Source: Rhodoblastus acidophilus
GTDB lineage: Bacteria > Pseudomonadota > Alphaproteobacteria > Rhizobiales > Beijerinckiaceae
Length of the DNA: 64,000 nucleotides
Assembly (NCBI RefSeq): GCF_025961575.1
Contig: NZ_JAOQNX010000021.1
Coordinates: 36,432 to 100,431 of the forward strand
Direction: 5' to 3'
Position numbers and translations under genes: made by a program. A model generated the notes under the pieces. It had not been told where the DNA came from and did not search any database. It saw nothing but the letters and a program-made list of their open reading frames with translations. Of this stretch, positions 34,664 through 42,231 are shown piece by piece. Position 1 is the first letter of the stretch. Each line of letters begins with the position of its first letter.

Positions 34664-35230
34664 TCAGGCCGCTTCGCCCGGCGCCGACGATCCGTTGATC
34701 GCCAGGAACTCGGCGCCGAATTCGCCCACCGAGTCGATGGCGAGATGCGCCATCAGCTTGCGCCGCGCGCGATTGACGCGGCTCTTGATCGTGCCCAGCG
34801 CGCAGCCGCAGATCTGCGCGGCCTCCTCGTAGGACAGGCCGGTGGCGCCGACCAGAAGCAGCGCCACGCGCTGCTCTTCGGGCAGTTTCGCCAGGGCGGT
34901 CTTCAGGTCGTCGAGATCGAGATGGCCGTTCTGTTCGGGATTGACGAACAGCCGCGCGGCGGAATCGCCATCGCGGTCCGGGGCCTCGCGGCGCGCCTTC
35001 CGGTAATTCGAGTAGAAGGTGTTGCGCATGATGGTGAACAGCCACGCCCGCAGCGAACTGCCGGGCGTAAAACGCTGTTGCGCCGCCCAGGCCTTGATCA
35101 GCGTTTCCTGGACGAGGTCGTCGGCGCGGTCGTGATGGCCGGAGAGCGACAGGGCGAAAAAGCGCAATTGCGGAATTTCCGCAAGCAGCGCGGATTTGAA
35201 GTCGGCGTCGGGCCGCGGGGCTTCCGCCAT
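34664..35230 (-). CDS. ecfG: ECF sigma factor EcfG (general stress response)
   Basis: The 188-residue protein has sigma region 2 (LSGHHDRADDLVQETLIKAWAAQQRF, then SLRAWLFTIMRNTFYSNYRK) and region 4 (LPEEQRVALLLVGATGLSYEEAAQICGCALGTIKSRVNRARRKL), as in EcfG. EcfG directs RNA polymerase to GGAAC-N16/17-CGTT promoters. Its start shares one base with the nepR stop, so the anti-sigma and sigma factors are coupled, as in other Hyphomicrobiales. Confidence 0.95.
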   Translation of the reverse strand: MAEAPRPDADFKSALLAEIPQLRFFALSLSGHHDRADDLVQETLIKAWAAQQRFTPGSSLRAWLFTIMRNTFYSNYRKARREAPDRDGDSAARLFVNPEQNGHLDLDDLKTALAKLPEEQRVALLLVGATGLSYEEAAQICGCALGTIKSRVNRARRKLMAHLAIDSVGEFGAEFLAINGSSAPGEAA

Positions 35231-35430
35231 CAGAGCGCCTCCTGAGCGCGCGCCTGCTGGGGATGCGGCGGACGCGGCGACTCGTTGTCCAGACGCTCCA
35301 GCAGATCGACGAAGCGATCCGGCACGGGTTCGGCGGCGGTTTCATTGAACAGCCGGCGCAGCTGCCTGCCGAGATGCGCCTGCAAAGTCTTGTCGAGCGG
35401 CGCTCCGACGACCTCTTCCTTCTCAGTCAT
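35230..35430 (-). CDS. nepR: Anti-sigma factor NepR
   Basis: The 66-residue protein carries LGRQLRRLFNETAAEPVPDRFVDLLERLD, the helical core by which NepR binds EcfG and phosphorylated PhyR. It holds EcfG inactive until PhyR takes it away. The start at 35430 gives the family length; the longer open frame upstream is not typical. It lies between phyR (divergent) and ecfG (downstream, coupled), and an EcfG-type promoter lies 59 bases upstream. Confidence 0.92.
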   Translation of the reverse strand: MTEKEEVVGAPLDKTLQAHLGRQLRRLFNETAAEPVPDRFVDLLERLDNESPRPPHPQQARAQEAL

Positions 35431-35488
35431 GTCAATCCATCGCAAATAAAGGTGGGGAGGCGCGGTCTTGCGCCACGCTCGCGGTTTC

Positions 35489-35513
35489 AACGCCCAACAC
35501 GCCCCGGCGTTCC
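35489..35513 (-). promoter_or_regulatory. EcfG-type promoter of nepR-ecfG
   Basis: On the minus strand GGAAC and CGTT are separated by 16 bases. It implies positive autoregulation of the sigma factor operon. Confidence 0.8.
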
Positions 35514-35525
35514 CCAAAATCTTTG

Positions 35526-35554
35526 GGAACCCGGGGAAGCGCTCGGGCGTCGTT
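35526..35554 (+). promoter_or_regulatory. Candidate EcfG-type promoter of phyR
   Basis: GGAAC at 35526-35530 is followed by CGTC after 17 bases and CGTT after 20. The same CGTCGTT form occurs before csbD. The GGAAC is a near mirror image of the nepR one (GTTCCCC...TTGGGAAC). The spacing is off consensus, so confidence is lower. Confidence 0.5.
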
Positions 35555-35579
35555 AAGCGGACCTGAATCGGAGCCCCCA

Positions 35580-36377
35580 ATGACTCTCGCCGCGATGATC
35601 GCCCCGCAGCTCCCTTATCTGAGGCGCTACGCGCGGGCCCTGAGCGGGAGCCAGGGCGGCGGCGACGCCTGTGTCGTGGCGATGCTGGAGGCGCTGGTCG
35701 AAGACCCCGGCCTGTTCGACGCCCAGGGCGATTCCCGCATGGCGACCTACCGCGCCTTCACCCGCATCTGGAACGCGCTGCCGGTCAACGCCAGCGAACC
35801 GCGCGCGCGCGGCGGCGCCTCGGACGAGCGACTGGACAAGCTCACGCCCCTTCCGCGTCAGGCGTTCCTGCTGACCGCGGTGGAGGGGTTTTCGCCCGAT
35901 CAGGCGGCGCGGGTGTTGGGATGCGCGCCCGCGGCCTTTTCACAGCTCCTGGAGACGGCGGGCCGCGAAATCGGCGCGCAGGTTGCGGCGGACGTCCTGA
36001 TCATCGAGGACGAGCCGCTGATCGCGCTGGATCTCGAACATCTCGTCATGGGTCTCGGCCACACGCTTGCGGGAATCGCCCGCACGCGGCGCGAGGCGGT
36101 GGACCTCGCCAACCGCTTGCGCCCGGGCCTGGTGCTGGCCGACGTGCATCTCGCCGATGGCAGCTCCGGCGTCGAAGCGGTGAACGACATCCAGAAATCC
36201 TTCGATGTTCCCGTGGTCTTCATCACCGCGCATCCGGAACTGCTGCTGACCGGCGAGCGCTCCGAGCCGGCGTTCCTGATCGCCAAGCCGTTCAACGAAG
36301 ACATGGTGCGCGCGGTGATCAGCCAGGCGCTGTTCTTCAACGCGCGGACCAAGGGCGACCCCGCCACCGCCGCCTGA
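35580..36377 (+). CDS. phyR: General stress response anti-anti-sigma regulator PhyR
   Basis: The 265-residue protein joins an N-terminal sigma-like domain (PQLPYLRRYARALSGSQ, then PLPRQAFLLTAVEGFSPDQAARVLG) to a C-terminal receiver domain (IIEDEPLIALDLEHL, Asp188 in LVLADVHLADG, Lys in LIAKPF). Once phosphorylated, PhyR binds NepR and frees EcfG. The ATG at 35580 is chosen because the upstream codons lie in the promoter region. It is divergent from nepR-ecfG, the standard layout. Confidence 0.96.
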   Translation: MTLAAMIAPQLPYLRRYARALSGSQGGGDACVVAMLEALVEDPGLFDAQGDSRMATYRAFTRIWNALPVNASEPRARGGASDERLDKLTPLPRQAFLLTAVEGFSPDQAARVLGCAPAAFSQLLETAGREIGAQVAADVLIIEDEPLIALDLEHLVMGLGHTLAGIARTRREAVDLANRLRPGLVLADVHLADGSSGVEAVNDIQKSFDVPVVFITAHPELLLTGERSEPAFLIAKPFNEDMVRAVISQALFFNARTKGDPATAA

Positions 36378-36469
36378 ATCGACGGATTCCGCAACCCTCG
36401 CGTGCGTAAAAGACGCAAGCTTGGCGCAAGCCTCGCGGCGCAGGCTTGGAGCCTGAGCGACACAGCCAT

Positions 36470-36503
36470 TTTATCCGAGAATTCGGCTTTATCCGAGAAT
36501 TCG
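36470..36503 (+). repeat. Tandem 16-base direct repeat before the hemerythrin gene
   Basis: TTTATCCGAGAATTCG occurs at 36470-36485 and 36488-36503, an 18-base period. It lies 58 bases before the hemerythrin start and may be an operator or a slippage product. Confidence 0.6.
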
Positions 36504-36560
36504 ACGAGCGCGGTCGCGCCGAAGTTCGCCGGGCGCGGCGATGGCATGAAAGAGGACCGC

Positions 36561-37007
36561 ATGCCCCTGATGACCTGGAACGAGAAGATGAGCCTCGGCG
36601 TCGTCGGCATCGACAACGAGCACAAAAAGCTCGTCGGGCTGGTCAACGAACTCTATGACGCGATCCAGGCCGGCAAGGCGAACGATGTGCTGGGGCGCGT
36701 GCTGGATGGCCTGGTCGCCTATACCGAAAGCCACTTCCGCCATGAGGAGGCGCTTTTCTCCGACGCCGGTTATCCGCACAGCGCCGAGCACAAGCGCGAG
36801 CATGAGCGCCTGGCCACACGTGTCCTGGAGATCCAGGCGCAGGTGCGGGACGGGGTCCGCGGCGCGCTGTCCCTGGACGTGATGAATTTTTTGAAGGACT
36901 GGCTCATCAATCATATTCAGGACAGCGACCGCAAATACATCCCCTACCTGCCTGCGGGGCGGTCGACGAAAATAGCGGAACAAAATCAAGACTTGAGCGT
37001 CGTTTGA
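36561..37007 (+). CDS. Bacteriohemerythrin
   Basis: The 148-residue protein has the hemerythrin iron ligands: [47 protein letters not shown] and [16 protein letters not shown]. Single-domain bacteriohemerythrins bind oxygen at a di-iron site. The start at MPLMTWNEK follows GAGGA; two upstream ATGs (36546, 36402) are less likely. It lies just downstream of phyR but no EcfG-type promoter precedes it; a direct repeat does. Confidence 0.9.
   Translation: MPLMTWNEKMSLGVVGIDNEHKKLVGLVNELYDAIQAGKANDVLGRVLDGLVAYTESHFRHEEALFSDAGYPHSAEHKREHERLATRVLEIQAQVRDGVRGALSLDVMNFLKDWLINHIQDSDRKYIPYLPAGRSTKIAEQNQDLSVV
36977..37004 (+). promoter_or_regulatory. Candidate EcfG-type promoter of the CsbD gene
   Basis: GGAAC at 36977-36981 is followed after 16 bases by CGTC and after 19 by CGTT. 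It lies inside the end of the hemerythrin gene, 87 bases before the CsbD ATG. Confidence 0.5.
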
Positions 37008-37090
37008 GCAGGGGGTGGCGCCAAGCCGCCCCCATGCACGATGTCCCGTCAGGCGAAGGCCAAGGCGGGCGTCCAGCAACGGAGCTTTTC

Positions 37091-37273
37091 ATGTCCTCCT
37101 CAACCAGTGACAAGATTTCCGGCGCCGCCAATCAGGTCGCCGGCAAGGCCAAGCAAGCTGTCGGCAAGGCCGTCGACGACAAGGAGCTGCGCGCCAAGGG
37201 CGCCGTCCAGGAAGCCAAGGGAACGGCGCAGAAGGCGGCGGGCCACGCCAAGGACGCCGTCAGCAAGAAGTGA
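37091..37273 (+). CDS. CsbD-family stress protein
   Basis: The 60-residue protein [22 protein letters not shown] then [22 protein letters not shown] is a typical CsbD-like, Lys/Ala-rich, probably unfolded-to-helical protein. The ATG at 37091 follows GGAG. CsbD genes are general stress genes in many bacteria, which agrees with the nearby EcfG-type promoter. A strong terminator follows. Confidence 0.88.
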   Translation: MSSSTSDKISGAANQVAGKAKQAVGKAVDDKELRAKGAVQEAKGTAQKAAGHAKDAVSKK

Positions 37274-37275
37274 GG

Positions 37276-37443
37276 TTACGAGGGCGGTCCGTGAGGGCCG
37301 CCCTCGGTCTTTTTGTCCTTCTCTTCCTTCTTCGCCTGCTCGTGGTTGCGGTCGTCCAGCTCGGTCGCATAGGGCTGCTGGCCCTCGCGCCGGCTTTGCG
37401 CCTTCAGCGCGTCGCGCCGCTCCTTCTCGCTCGCCTGCTTCAT
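37276..37443 (-). CDS. Charged 55-residue protein coupled to the SDR gene
   Basis: The frame encodes MKQASEKERRDALKAQSRRE, a middle YATELDDRNHEQ and a Lys/Glu-rich end with GGPHGPPS. No family is recognised. The ATG at 37443 lies two bases after the SDR stop and follows GGAG, so translation is coupled. It belongs to a three-gene minus-strand run behind an EcfG-type promoter. Confidence 0.65.
   Translation of the reverse strand: MKQASEKERRDALKAQSRREGQQPYATELDDRNHEQAKKEEKDKKTEGGPHGPPS
37279..37314 (+). terminator. Terminator after the CsbD gene
   Basis: CGAGGGCGG at 37279-37287 and CCGCCCTCG at 37298-37306 form a perfect 9-bp stem followed by GTCTTTTT. It lies within the 3-prime end of the convergent 55-residue gene. 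Confidence 0.8.
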
Positions 37444-37445
37444 GC

Positions 37446-38243
37446 TCACTCCTTTCGCGCCGATCCGGGCTCAGCTTCGCGCTTGTGGGTCCGCGCCAGC
37501 ATTTCGGCGGGGGTGATCAGCGCCAGCGCCGTCTTCAGCTTGTTCGACCAGCCACTCACCACATCGCCCTCGCCGCGCATCATGGCGTCGAAGCCGATGC
37601 GGGCGACCTCGTCGGGGTCGTCCTTTTTCGAATGAGCGAGTTTCGTGTCTTCGAGTTCGGCGCGGGCGAAAAATTCGGTGTCGGTCACGCCGGGCATCAG
37701 GCAGGTGACGCTCACGCCCGACCCCTCCAACTCGGCGCGCAGGGCGAAGGAGAACGAGTCCAGGAACGCTTTGGTGCCGTTGTACACCGCCTGGAACGCG
37801 CCAGGCGTGAAGCCGGCGATCGAGCCGGTGATCAGGATGCGGCCGGCTCCATTGGCGCGCATGTCGCGGCCCATCCGGTGCAGGAGCCGCAGGGTTCCAC
37901 TGACATTGGTGTCCACGACCTTCAGCGCCTTCGCAAGGTCCTGGTCCAAGAAGCCGCCGCCCAGCCCGATCCCGGCGTTGGCGCATAAAATTTCCGGCGC
38001 GCGTCCGCCCCAGCTCACGGCGTTGCAGAGCAGATCGACGCCGTCCTTCGTGGAAAGATCGGCCTCGACCGCCTCGACGGCGACTCCAAAACTTCGCAGC
38101 GAAAGTGCGGCCTTTTCGATCTCCGCGTCATCCGCGGCGATCACCAGATCATGGCCGGCGCTGGCGCAGCAGCGGGCAAGGCCAAGGCCTATGCCGCTCG
38201 AGGCGCCGGTGACGACGGCGAGGGGTCGGAAAGCTTGCGCCAT
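37446..38243 (-). CDS. Short-chain dehydrogenase/reductase
   Basis: The 265-residue protein has the SDR cofactor motif VTGASSGIGLGLARCCA, NAGIG near 92, and the catalytic Ser...Tyr-x3-Lys (ITGSIAGF, YNGTKAF). The substrate cannot be told from sequence. It lies 18 bases downstream of a 76-residue gene with an EcfG-type promoter and is followed by a coupled 55-residue gene. Confidence 0.9.
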   Translation of the reverse strand: MAQAFRPLAVVTGASSGIGLGLARCCASAGHDLVIAADDAEIEKAALSLRSFGVAVEAVEADLSTKDGVDLLCNAVSWGGRAPEILCANAGIGLGGGFLDQDLAKALKVVDTNVSGTLRLLHRMGRDMRANGAGRILITGSIAGFTPGAFQAVYNGTKAFLDSFSFALRAELEGSGVSVTCLMPGVTDTEFFARAELEDTKLAHSKKDDPDEVARIGFDAMMRGEGDVVSGWSNKLKTALALITPAEMLARTHKREAEPGSARKE

Positions 38244-38261
38244 GGTTGTTCTTTCGAGGGT

Positions 38262-38492
38262 TCAGTTCGGGTTTGGCCGGTTCTGGTCCTGGCCGGCCAG
38301 GACGTTTGGCGCGGGATCGACGGTGATGTGCACGGCGTGAGCCTGGCGCATCGCCCGCGTCGCCGCGACGACGGCGGCTTCGAAGGCCGCCTCCTTGGTC
38401 ATGTAGGCGACGTGCTGCGCCTGATCTTCCTGCTCGGAGTCAAGGCGCCATTCGTCGCCGGCGGGCGCAATGCGGAAAAAGGCTTCGCCCAT
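38262..38492 (-). CDS. Small protein, DUF2188-like
   Basis: The 76-residue protein reads FFRIAPAGDEWRLDSEQED, then YMTKEAAFEAAVVAATRAM and HAVHITVDP. The strand-helix-strand pattern with GDEW and an Ala-rich helix resembles DUF2188 proteins; this family match is tentative. It leads the SDR operon and an EcfG-type promoter lies 30 bases upstream. Confidence 0.65.
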   Translation of the reverse strand: MGEAFFRIAPAGDEWRLDSEQEDQAQHVAYMTKEAAFEAAVVAATRAMRQAHAVHITVDPAPNVLAGQDQNRPNPN

Positions 38493-38521
38493 ATGCGGCT
38501 CCTTCGATGCAGACGACGACG

Positions 38522-38546
38522 AACGCCCGATCGCGACGCCAGTTCC
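38522..38546 (-). promoter_or_regulatory. EcfG-type promoter of the 38492-37276 operon
   Basis: On the minus strand GGAAC and CGTT are separated by 16 bases, just downstream of the mgtC stop and 30 bases before the ATG at 38492. Confidence 0.75.
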
Positions 38547-38558
38547 ATGCGAGAAACA

Positions 38559-39251
38559 TCATTCCGGCTCGGCCGGGATGTCGAGCGAATGCACCACGGC
38601 GATGGCGTCGAGTTCGCGCATGAGATCGAGGGGGAAGCGGCGCGCGCCGGTCCAGATGATTTCGCAGACGAGCGTGGTCGTCTCCGCCTCGCGGCGGCGC
38701 CCGAGCGGCCGGATTCGATAATTGAGCGCGGCCGCGCGCTGCTCGATCTCCTCGAAGCCCTTGCCATCCGACAGGGGCGTGAGACGCGCGACGGCGCGGT
38801 GCTCGCGCGGCAGTCTCTCCTCGACGCGCTTCAGTCCCCAGACGGTGGCGAGTCCCAGCCCGGCCGCCGCGCCGCCGAGTTGGAGCTCGCCCGCGCCGAA
38901 GCAAAGTCCGAGCACTGTGGCGAGCCAAAGGGTGGCGGCGGTGGTGACGCCGATGACGAGGTCGCCGCGCTTGAGAATGACGCCGCCGCCGATGAAGCCC
39001 ATGCCGGTGAGGATTCCAAGCGGCAGCCGCATGGGGTCGAGCATGACGAAGGAATCCGGCGCCTTTCCCGACAGCGGCGTCAACAGGCTCATCAGGATCG
39101 TCGCGGTCGCGGCCGCGAGCCCCACCAGGATCAACGTTCTCAGGCCCGCCGTCCGCCCGCGCGAACTGCGGTCGAGGCCCAGCGCGCCGCAAGCCAGCAG
39201 CGTCAAAGCCAATCGCAAGGCAATGTCCGATCCCGAGGGTTCAAGCGTCAT
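38559..39251 (-). CDS. MgtC/SapB-family membrane protein
   Basis: The 230-residue protein has MgtC hallmarks: LALTLLACGALGLDRSSRGRTAGLRT, LTGMGFIGGGVILKRG and GVTTAATLWLATVLGLCFGAG, four to five membrane helices and a C-terminal soluble region. MgtC proteins are linked to acid, Mg and phosphate stress. The start at MTLEPSGSD (39251) gives the family N terminus. There is no EcfG-type promoter that I can see. Confidence 0.88.
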   Translation of the reverse strand: MTLEPSGSDIALRLALTLLACGALGLDRSSRGRTAGLRTLILVGLAAATATILMSLLTPLSGKAPDSFVMLDPMRLPLGILTGMGFIGGGVILKRGDLVIGVTTAATLWLATVLGLCFGAGELQLGGAAAGLGLATVWGLKRVEERLPREHRAVARLTPLSDGKGFEEIEQRAAALNYRIRPLGRRREAETTTLVCEIIWTGARRFPLDLMRELDAIAVVHSLDIPAEPE

Positions 39252-39383
39252 TTGGGCGGGCTTCAAGCTTGAGCAAAGAAACGCGCGTTGTGAGGAGCGG
39301 GTTGCCAAGCAAAAAAGTGACCAGCAGAGCGAAATGGCGGTGGTTGAGGCGCTGACGGCGCTCAGATTACGTCGATGAGCGAG

Positions 39384-39408
39384 GGAACAAAGCTGATTGT
39401 GTCCCGTT
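39384..39408 (+). promoter_or_regulatory. EcfG-type promoter of the DUF4142 gene
   Basis: GGAAC at 39384-39388 and CGTT at 39405-39408 with a 16-base spacer; the ATG at 39435 is 26 bases downstream. Confidence 0.8.
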
Positions 39409-39434
39409 GCATTCCGGTGTCAGGGGAGAACACC

Positions 39435-39974
39435 ATGCGAAGAATTGCTATGCTCACCGCCTTTGCTCTGGTCAGCACCGTGGCGCTTGCCGAAACCACC
39501 GGCGAAAAGCTCGGCATCAACTCCGCCCTGGGCCTTGCGCCGACGACGCAGGATTTTGTCACCCAGGCCGCCAATTCCGGGCAGTTTGAAATCCAATCGA
39601 GCCAGCTCGCGCAGGAACGCGGCGACCAGATGTCGAAGACCTTCGCGTCGAAAATGATCGAGGATCATCAAAAGCTGGACACCGAGCTGAAGGATCTCGT
39701 GCAATCCAAACAGATCAAAGTCACCATTCCCACCGGCGTGAGCGCGGCGCAGCAGTCCATGCTGGACAAGCTGAAGACGCTGCAAGGCGCGGATTTCGAT
39801 CGTCGTTATCGTGACGACCAATATAGCGGCCACAAGGATACGGTGGACGTGTTCGAGCGTTACGCCAAGAGCGGCGACAACGCCGACCTGAAGAAATGGG
39901 CGGAGCAGAACGTTCCCACGCTGCAGAAGCACTTGAAGATGGCCGAGGACCTCGGCGCACACGCGCAGAAATAG
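39435..39974 (+). CDS. DUF4142 exported protein
   Basis: The 179-residue protein has a signal peptide (MRRIAMLTAFALVSTVALA) and the helical DUF4142 domain: DFVTQAANSGQFEIQSSQLAQ, ASKMIEDHQKLDTELKDL and YAKSGDNADLKKWAEQNVPTLQKHLKMAE. It is related to the ferritin-like four-helix fold and probably periplasmic. The EcfG-type promoter is the clearest plus-strand example here. A membrane protein gene follows 14 bases later. Confidence 0.88.
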   Translation: MRRIAMLTAFALVSTVALAETTGEKLGINSALGLAPTTQDFVTQAANSGQFEIQSSQLAQERGDQMSKTFASKMIEDHQKLDTELKDLVQSKQIKVTIPTGVSAAQQSMLDKLKTLQGADFDRRYRDDQYSGHKDTVDVFERYAKSGDNADLKKWAEQNVPTLQKHLKMAEDLGAHAQK

Positions 39975-39988
39975 GAGCGGCTGTTTCC

Positions 39989-40396
39989 ATGAGCGTCAGC
40001 CCTTCGGTCGGCGAGGCCTCGAGTCACGCCGACCGGTTTCGCCGATTCGCCACCAGAATGTCGCTGCTGAGCGGCCACCCCAACGCATTCGCGTTGGCGG
40101 TGCTCTATGTCGTCGTCTGGGCGGTCACGGGACCGGTGTTCGGCTTCAGTGACACCTGGCAGCTGGTGATCAACACCAGCAGCAGCATCGTTACGCTGCT
40201 GATGGTGTTCCTGATCCAGACCTCGCAGAACCGCGATACCGCGGCCATTCACCTCAAGCTCGATGAACTCGTGCGCGCCACCGCTCACGCCACCGATCGG
40301 GTGGTGGCGGCCGAGGAATTGACGGAGGCCGAACTGGGCGAACTCAAGCAGGAGGTGCGCGCCGCCAAGGCGGAGCAGGAAGAGCGTCCAACCTAG
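39989..40396 (+). CDS. Low-affinity iron permease-family membrane protein
   Basis: The 135-residue protein has two membrane helices, LAVLYVVVWAVTGPVFGF and INTSSSIVTLLMVFLIQTSQ, with QNRDTAAIHLKLDELVRA after them. This is the low-affinity iron permease family. The bacterial members are short and transport is not established. The ATG at 39989 follows AGGAG. It probably shares the DUF4142 promoter. Confidence 0.82.
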   Translation: MSVSPSVGEASSHADRFRRFATRMSLLSGHPNAFALAVLYVVVWAVTGPVFGFSDTWQLVINTSSSIVTLLMVFLIQTSQNRDTAAIHLKLDELVRATAHATDRVVAAEELTEAELGELKQEVRAAKAEQEERPT

Positions 40397-40417
40397 ACGC
40401 GAAATGTCAGACCGCTG

Positions 40418-40442
40418 GGAACCCCGCCGCCGGCGCAAGGTT
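40418..40442 (+). promoter_or_regulatory. EcfG-type promoter of the DUF892 gene
   Basis: GGAAC at 40418-40422 and GGTT at 40439-40442 with a 16-base spacer, 31 bases before the ATG at 40474. The minus-10 differs from CGTT in the first base. Confidence 0.6.
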
Positions 40443-40473
40443 TTTGGCCGGGACCACAATGAAGGACAAACCC

Positions 40474-40965
40474 ATGCCTCAGGAAAAACAGCTTCAGGAT
40501 CTCTTCACCGAGACGCTCAAGGACATCTACTACGCCGAAAAGCAGATTCTGCGCGCCTTGCCGAAGATGGCGAAAGCCGCGCATTCCAATGAATTGCGCG
40601 AGGCGTTCCAGCACCATCGGGAGCAGACGGAAGATCAGATCGAACGTCTCGAAAAAGTCTTTGAAATGGTCGGCAAGGCCTCGCGCGGCAAGGAATGCCA
40701 CGCCATCGTCGGCATGCTCGAAGAGGCCAAGGAAGTGATGGAGGATTTCAGCGGCGCCGAGACGCTGGATGCGGGACTCCTCGCCTCCGCGCAGGCCGTC
40801 GAACATTATGAGATCTCGCGCTATGGCACCTTGAAGACCTGGGCGCAGCAGCTCGGCATGAAGGATGCGGTGCCGCTGCTCGAGGAGACGCTCAAGGAGG
40901 AGAAGGAAACCGACGCCTTGCTCACCCGGCTCGCCGATTCCAGCATCAACAAGAAGGCTGCGTGA
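40474..40965 (+). CDS. DUF892 ferritin-like protein (YciE family)
   Basis: The 163-residue protein, with LQDLFTETLKDIYYAEKQILRALPKMAKAA, HREQTEDQIERLEKVFEMVG and VEHYEISRYGTLKTWAQQLG, is a YciE/DUF892 ferritin-like four-helix bundle with likely di-metal ligands. The ATG at 40474 follows AAGGA with a 7-base spacer. The one at 40459 would leave only about 16 bases after the promoter. It is a typical EcfG-regulon gene. Confidence 0.88.
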   Translation: MPQEKQLQDLFTETLKDIYYAEKQILRALPKMAKAAHSNELREAFQHHREQTEDQIERLEKVFEMVGKASRGKECHAIVGMLEEAKEVMEDFSGAETLDAGLLASAQAVEHYEISRYGTLKTWAQQLGMKDAVPLLEETLKEEKETDALLTRLADSSINKKAA

Positions 40966-41058
40966 CGCCCGCGCGAGCGCTCGCGGGATTTGAATCGCAC
41001 GGCGATTTGGCGCCGTCGCCGGCCCGTACGGTCGGCGGCGGCGCTCTCACAAAATCTT

Positions 41059-41079
41059 GCCTCAGGCGAAACCTGAGGC
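41059..41079. other. Perfect 8-bp hairpin between the DUF892 and GT4 genes
   Basis: GCCTCAGG CGAAA CCTGAGGC has a perfect stem but no T tract. It could end the DUF892 transcript weakly or act in the leader of the next gene. Confidence 0.4.
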
Positions 41080-41148
41080 GCTGTACGACGTTGTCTAAAA
41101 AAGGATTTTCCGAAATCACACATCGTTGCACGCGGCCAGGAGTTGACC

Positions 41149-42231
41149 ATGCGGATCGCCCAGATTGCGCCTCTGATGGAGAGCGTGCCCCCGAAACGTT
41201 ACGGCGGAACGGAGCGCATCGTCTCCTATCTCACGGAGGAGCTGGTTCGGGCCGGCCATGAGGTCACGCTGTTCGCCAGCGCGGATTCATTCACGCAAGC
41301 CGACTTGCGGCCGATGTGCGAAATGGGCCTGCGCCTCGCGCCCGCGCCGAAGGATCCGCTCGCCAGCCATCTGATCATGCTGGAGGAGGTGCGGCGCGGC
41401 GTTCGCGCTTTCGACATCGTCCATGTCCACCTCGATCTCTTGCATTACGCCATGCTGCGCGATCATACCGCGCGCTGCCTGACGACCATGCACGGCCGCC
41501 TCGACCTGCCGCTGCTGGTGCGCATGCACGAAATGTTCGAGGAATTCCCGCTGGTGTCGATTTCGCAGCATCAGCGCAAGCCGATCCCCGACGCCAATTG
41601 GGTGGGCACGGTCCACCACGGCCTGCCCGTCAGCCTGCTGCCCTTCTCGGCGTCGGACAACGGCTATCTCGCCTTTTTGGGACGCATCTCGCCGGAGAAG
41701 CGGCCCGACCGGGCGATCGAAATCGCAGTGCGCGCCGGCGCGCCGCTGAAGATCGCGGCCAAGATCGACAGCGCCGACATGGAGTATTGGGAGCAGAAGA
41801 TCGCGCCCATGGTGAAGGCCGCGCCGAACGTCGAATATGTCGGCGAGATCGACGAACGCGAAAAGGCGCTATTTCTCGGCGGCGCGCGGGCGCTGCTGTT
41901 TCCCATCGATTGGCCGGAGCCGTTCGGTCTGGTGATGATCGAGGCGCTGGCGTGCGGGACGCCGGTCATCGCCTACCGCCATGGCTCCGTGCCCGAGGTG
42001 ATCGAGGATGGCGTCACCGGCTTTCTGGTCGGCAGCATCGACGAGGCGGTCAAGCGCGTGGAGGACGTGCGGACGCTCGACCGCGCCGTGATCCGCCGCA
42101 CTTTCGAACGGCGTTTTTCCGCCGAGCGCATGGCCAGCGACTATGTCGAGATCTACCAGCGCATGCGGATTTTCGCCAAGGCCAGGACTCCGATCCCGGC
42201 GATCAACGGTCACTACAATGCCTCTCTCTGA
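41149..42231 (+). CDS. Family 4 glycosyltransferase
   Basis: The 360-residue GT-B enzyme has the N-terminal PPKRYGGTERIVSYLTEELVRAGHEVTLF and the C-terminal nucleotide-sugar part with FLGRISPEKRPDRAIEIA, PIDWPEPFGLVMIEALACGTPVIAYRHGSVPEVI (E-x7-E). Substrates are not known. The ATG at 41149 follows AGGAG. The debranching-type gene starts inside its end (14-base overlap), and these two are often neighbours in Hyphomicrobiales (from memory). A weak GGATT-N16-CGTT lies at 41103-41127. Confidence 0.9.
   Translation: MRIAQIAPLMESVPPKRYGGTERIVSYLTEELVRAGHEVTLFASADSFTQADLRPMCEMGLRLAPAPKDPLASHLIMLEEVRRGVRAFDIVHVHLDLLHYAMLRDHTARCLTTMHGRLDLPLLVRMHEMFEEFPLVSISQHQRKPIPDANWVGTVHHGLPVSLLPFSASDNGYLAFLGRISPEKRPDRAIEIAVRAGAPLKIAAKIDSADMEYWEQKIAPMVKAAPNVEYVGEIDEREKALFLGGARALLFPIDWPEPFGLVMIEALACGTPVIAYRHGSVPEVIEDGVTGFLVGSIDEAVKRVEDVRTLDRAVIRRTFERRFSAERMASDYVEIYQRMRIFAKARTPIPAINGHYNASL

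Noticed and set aside
41103..41127. GGATT-N16-CGTT as an EcfG promoter for the GT4 operon
   Set aside because: Two mismatches in the minus-35 element; kept only as a remark under the gene.
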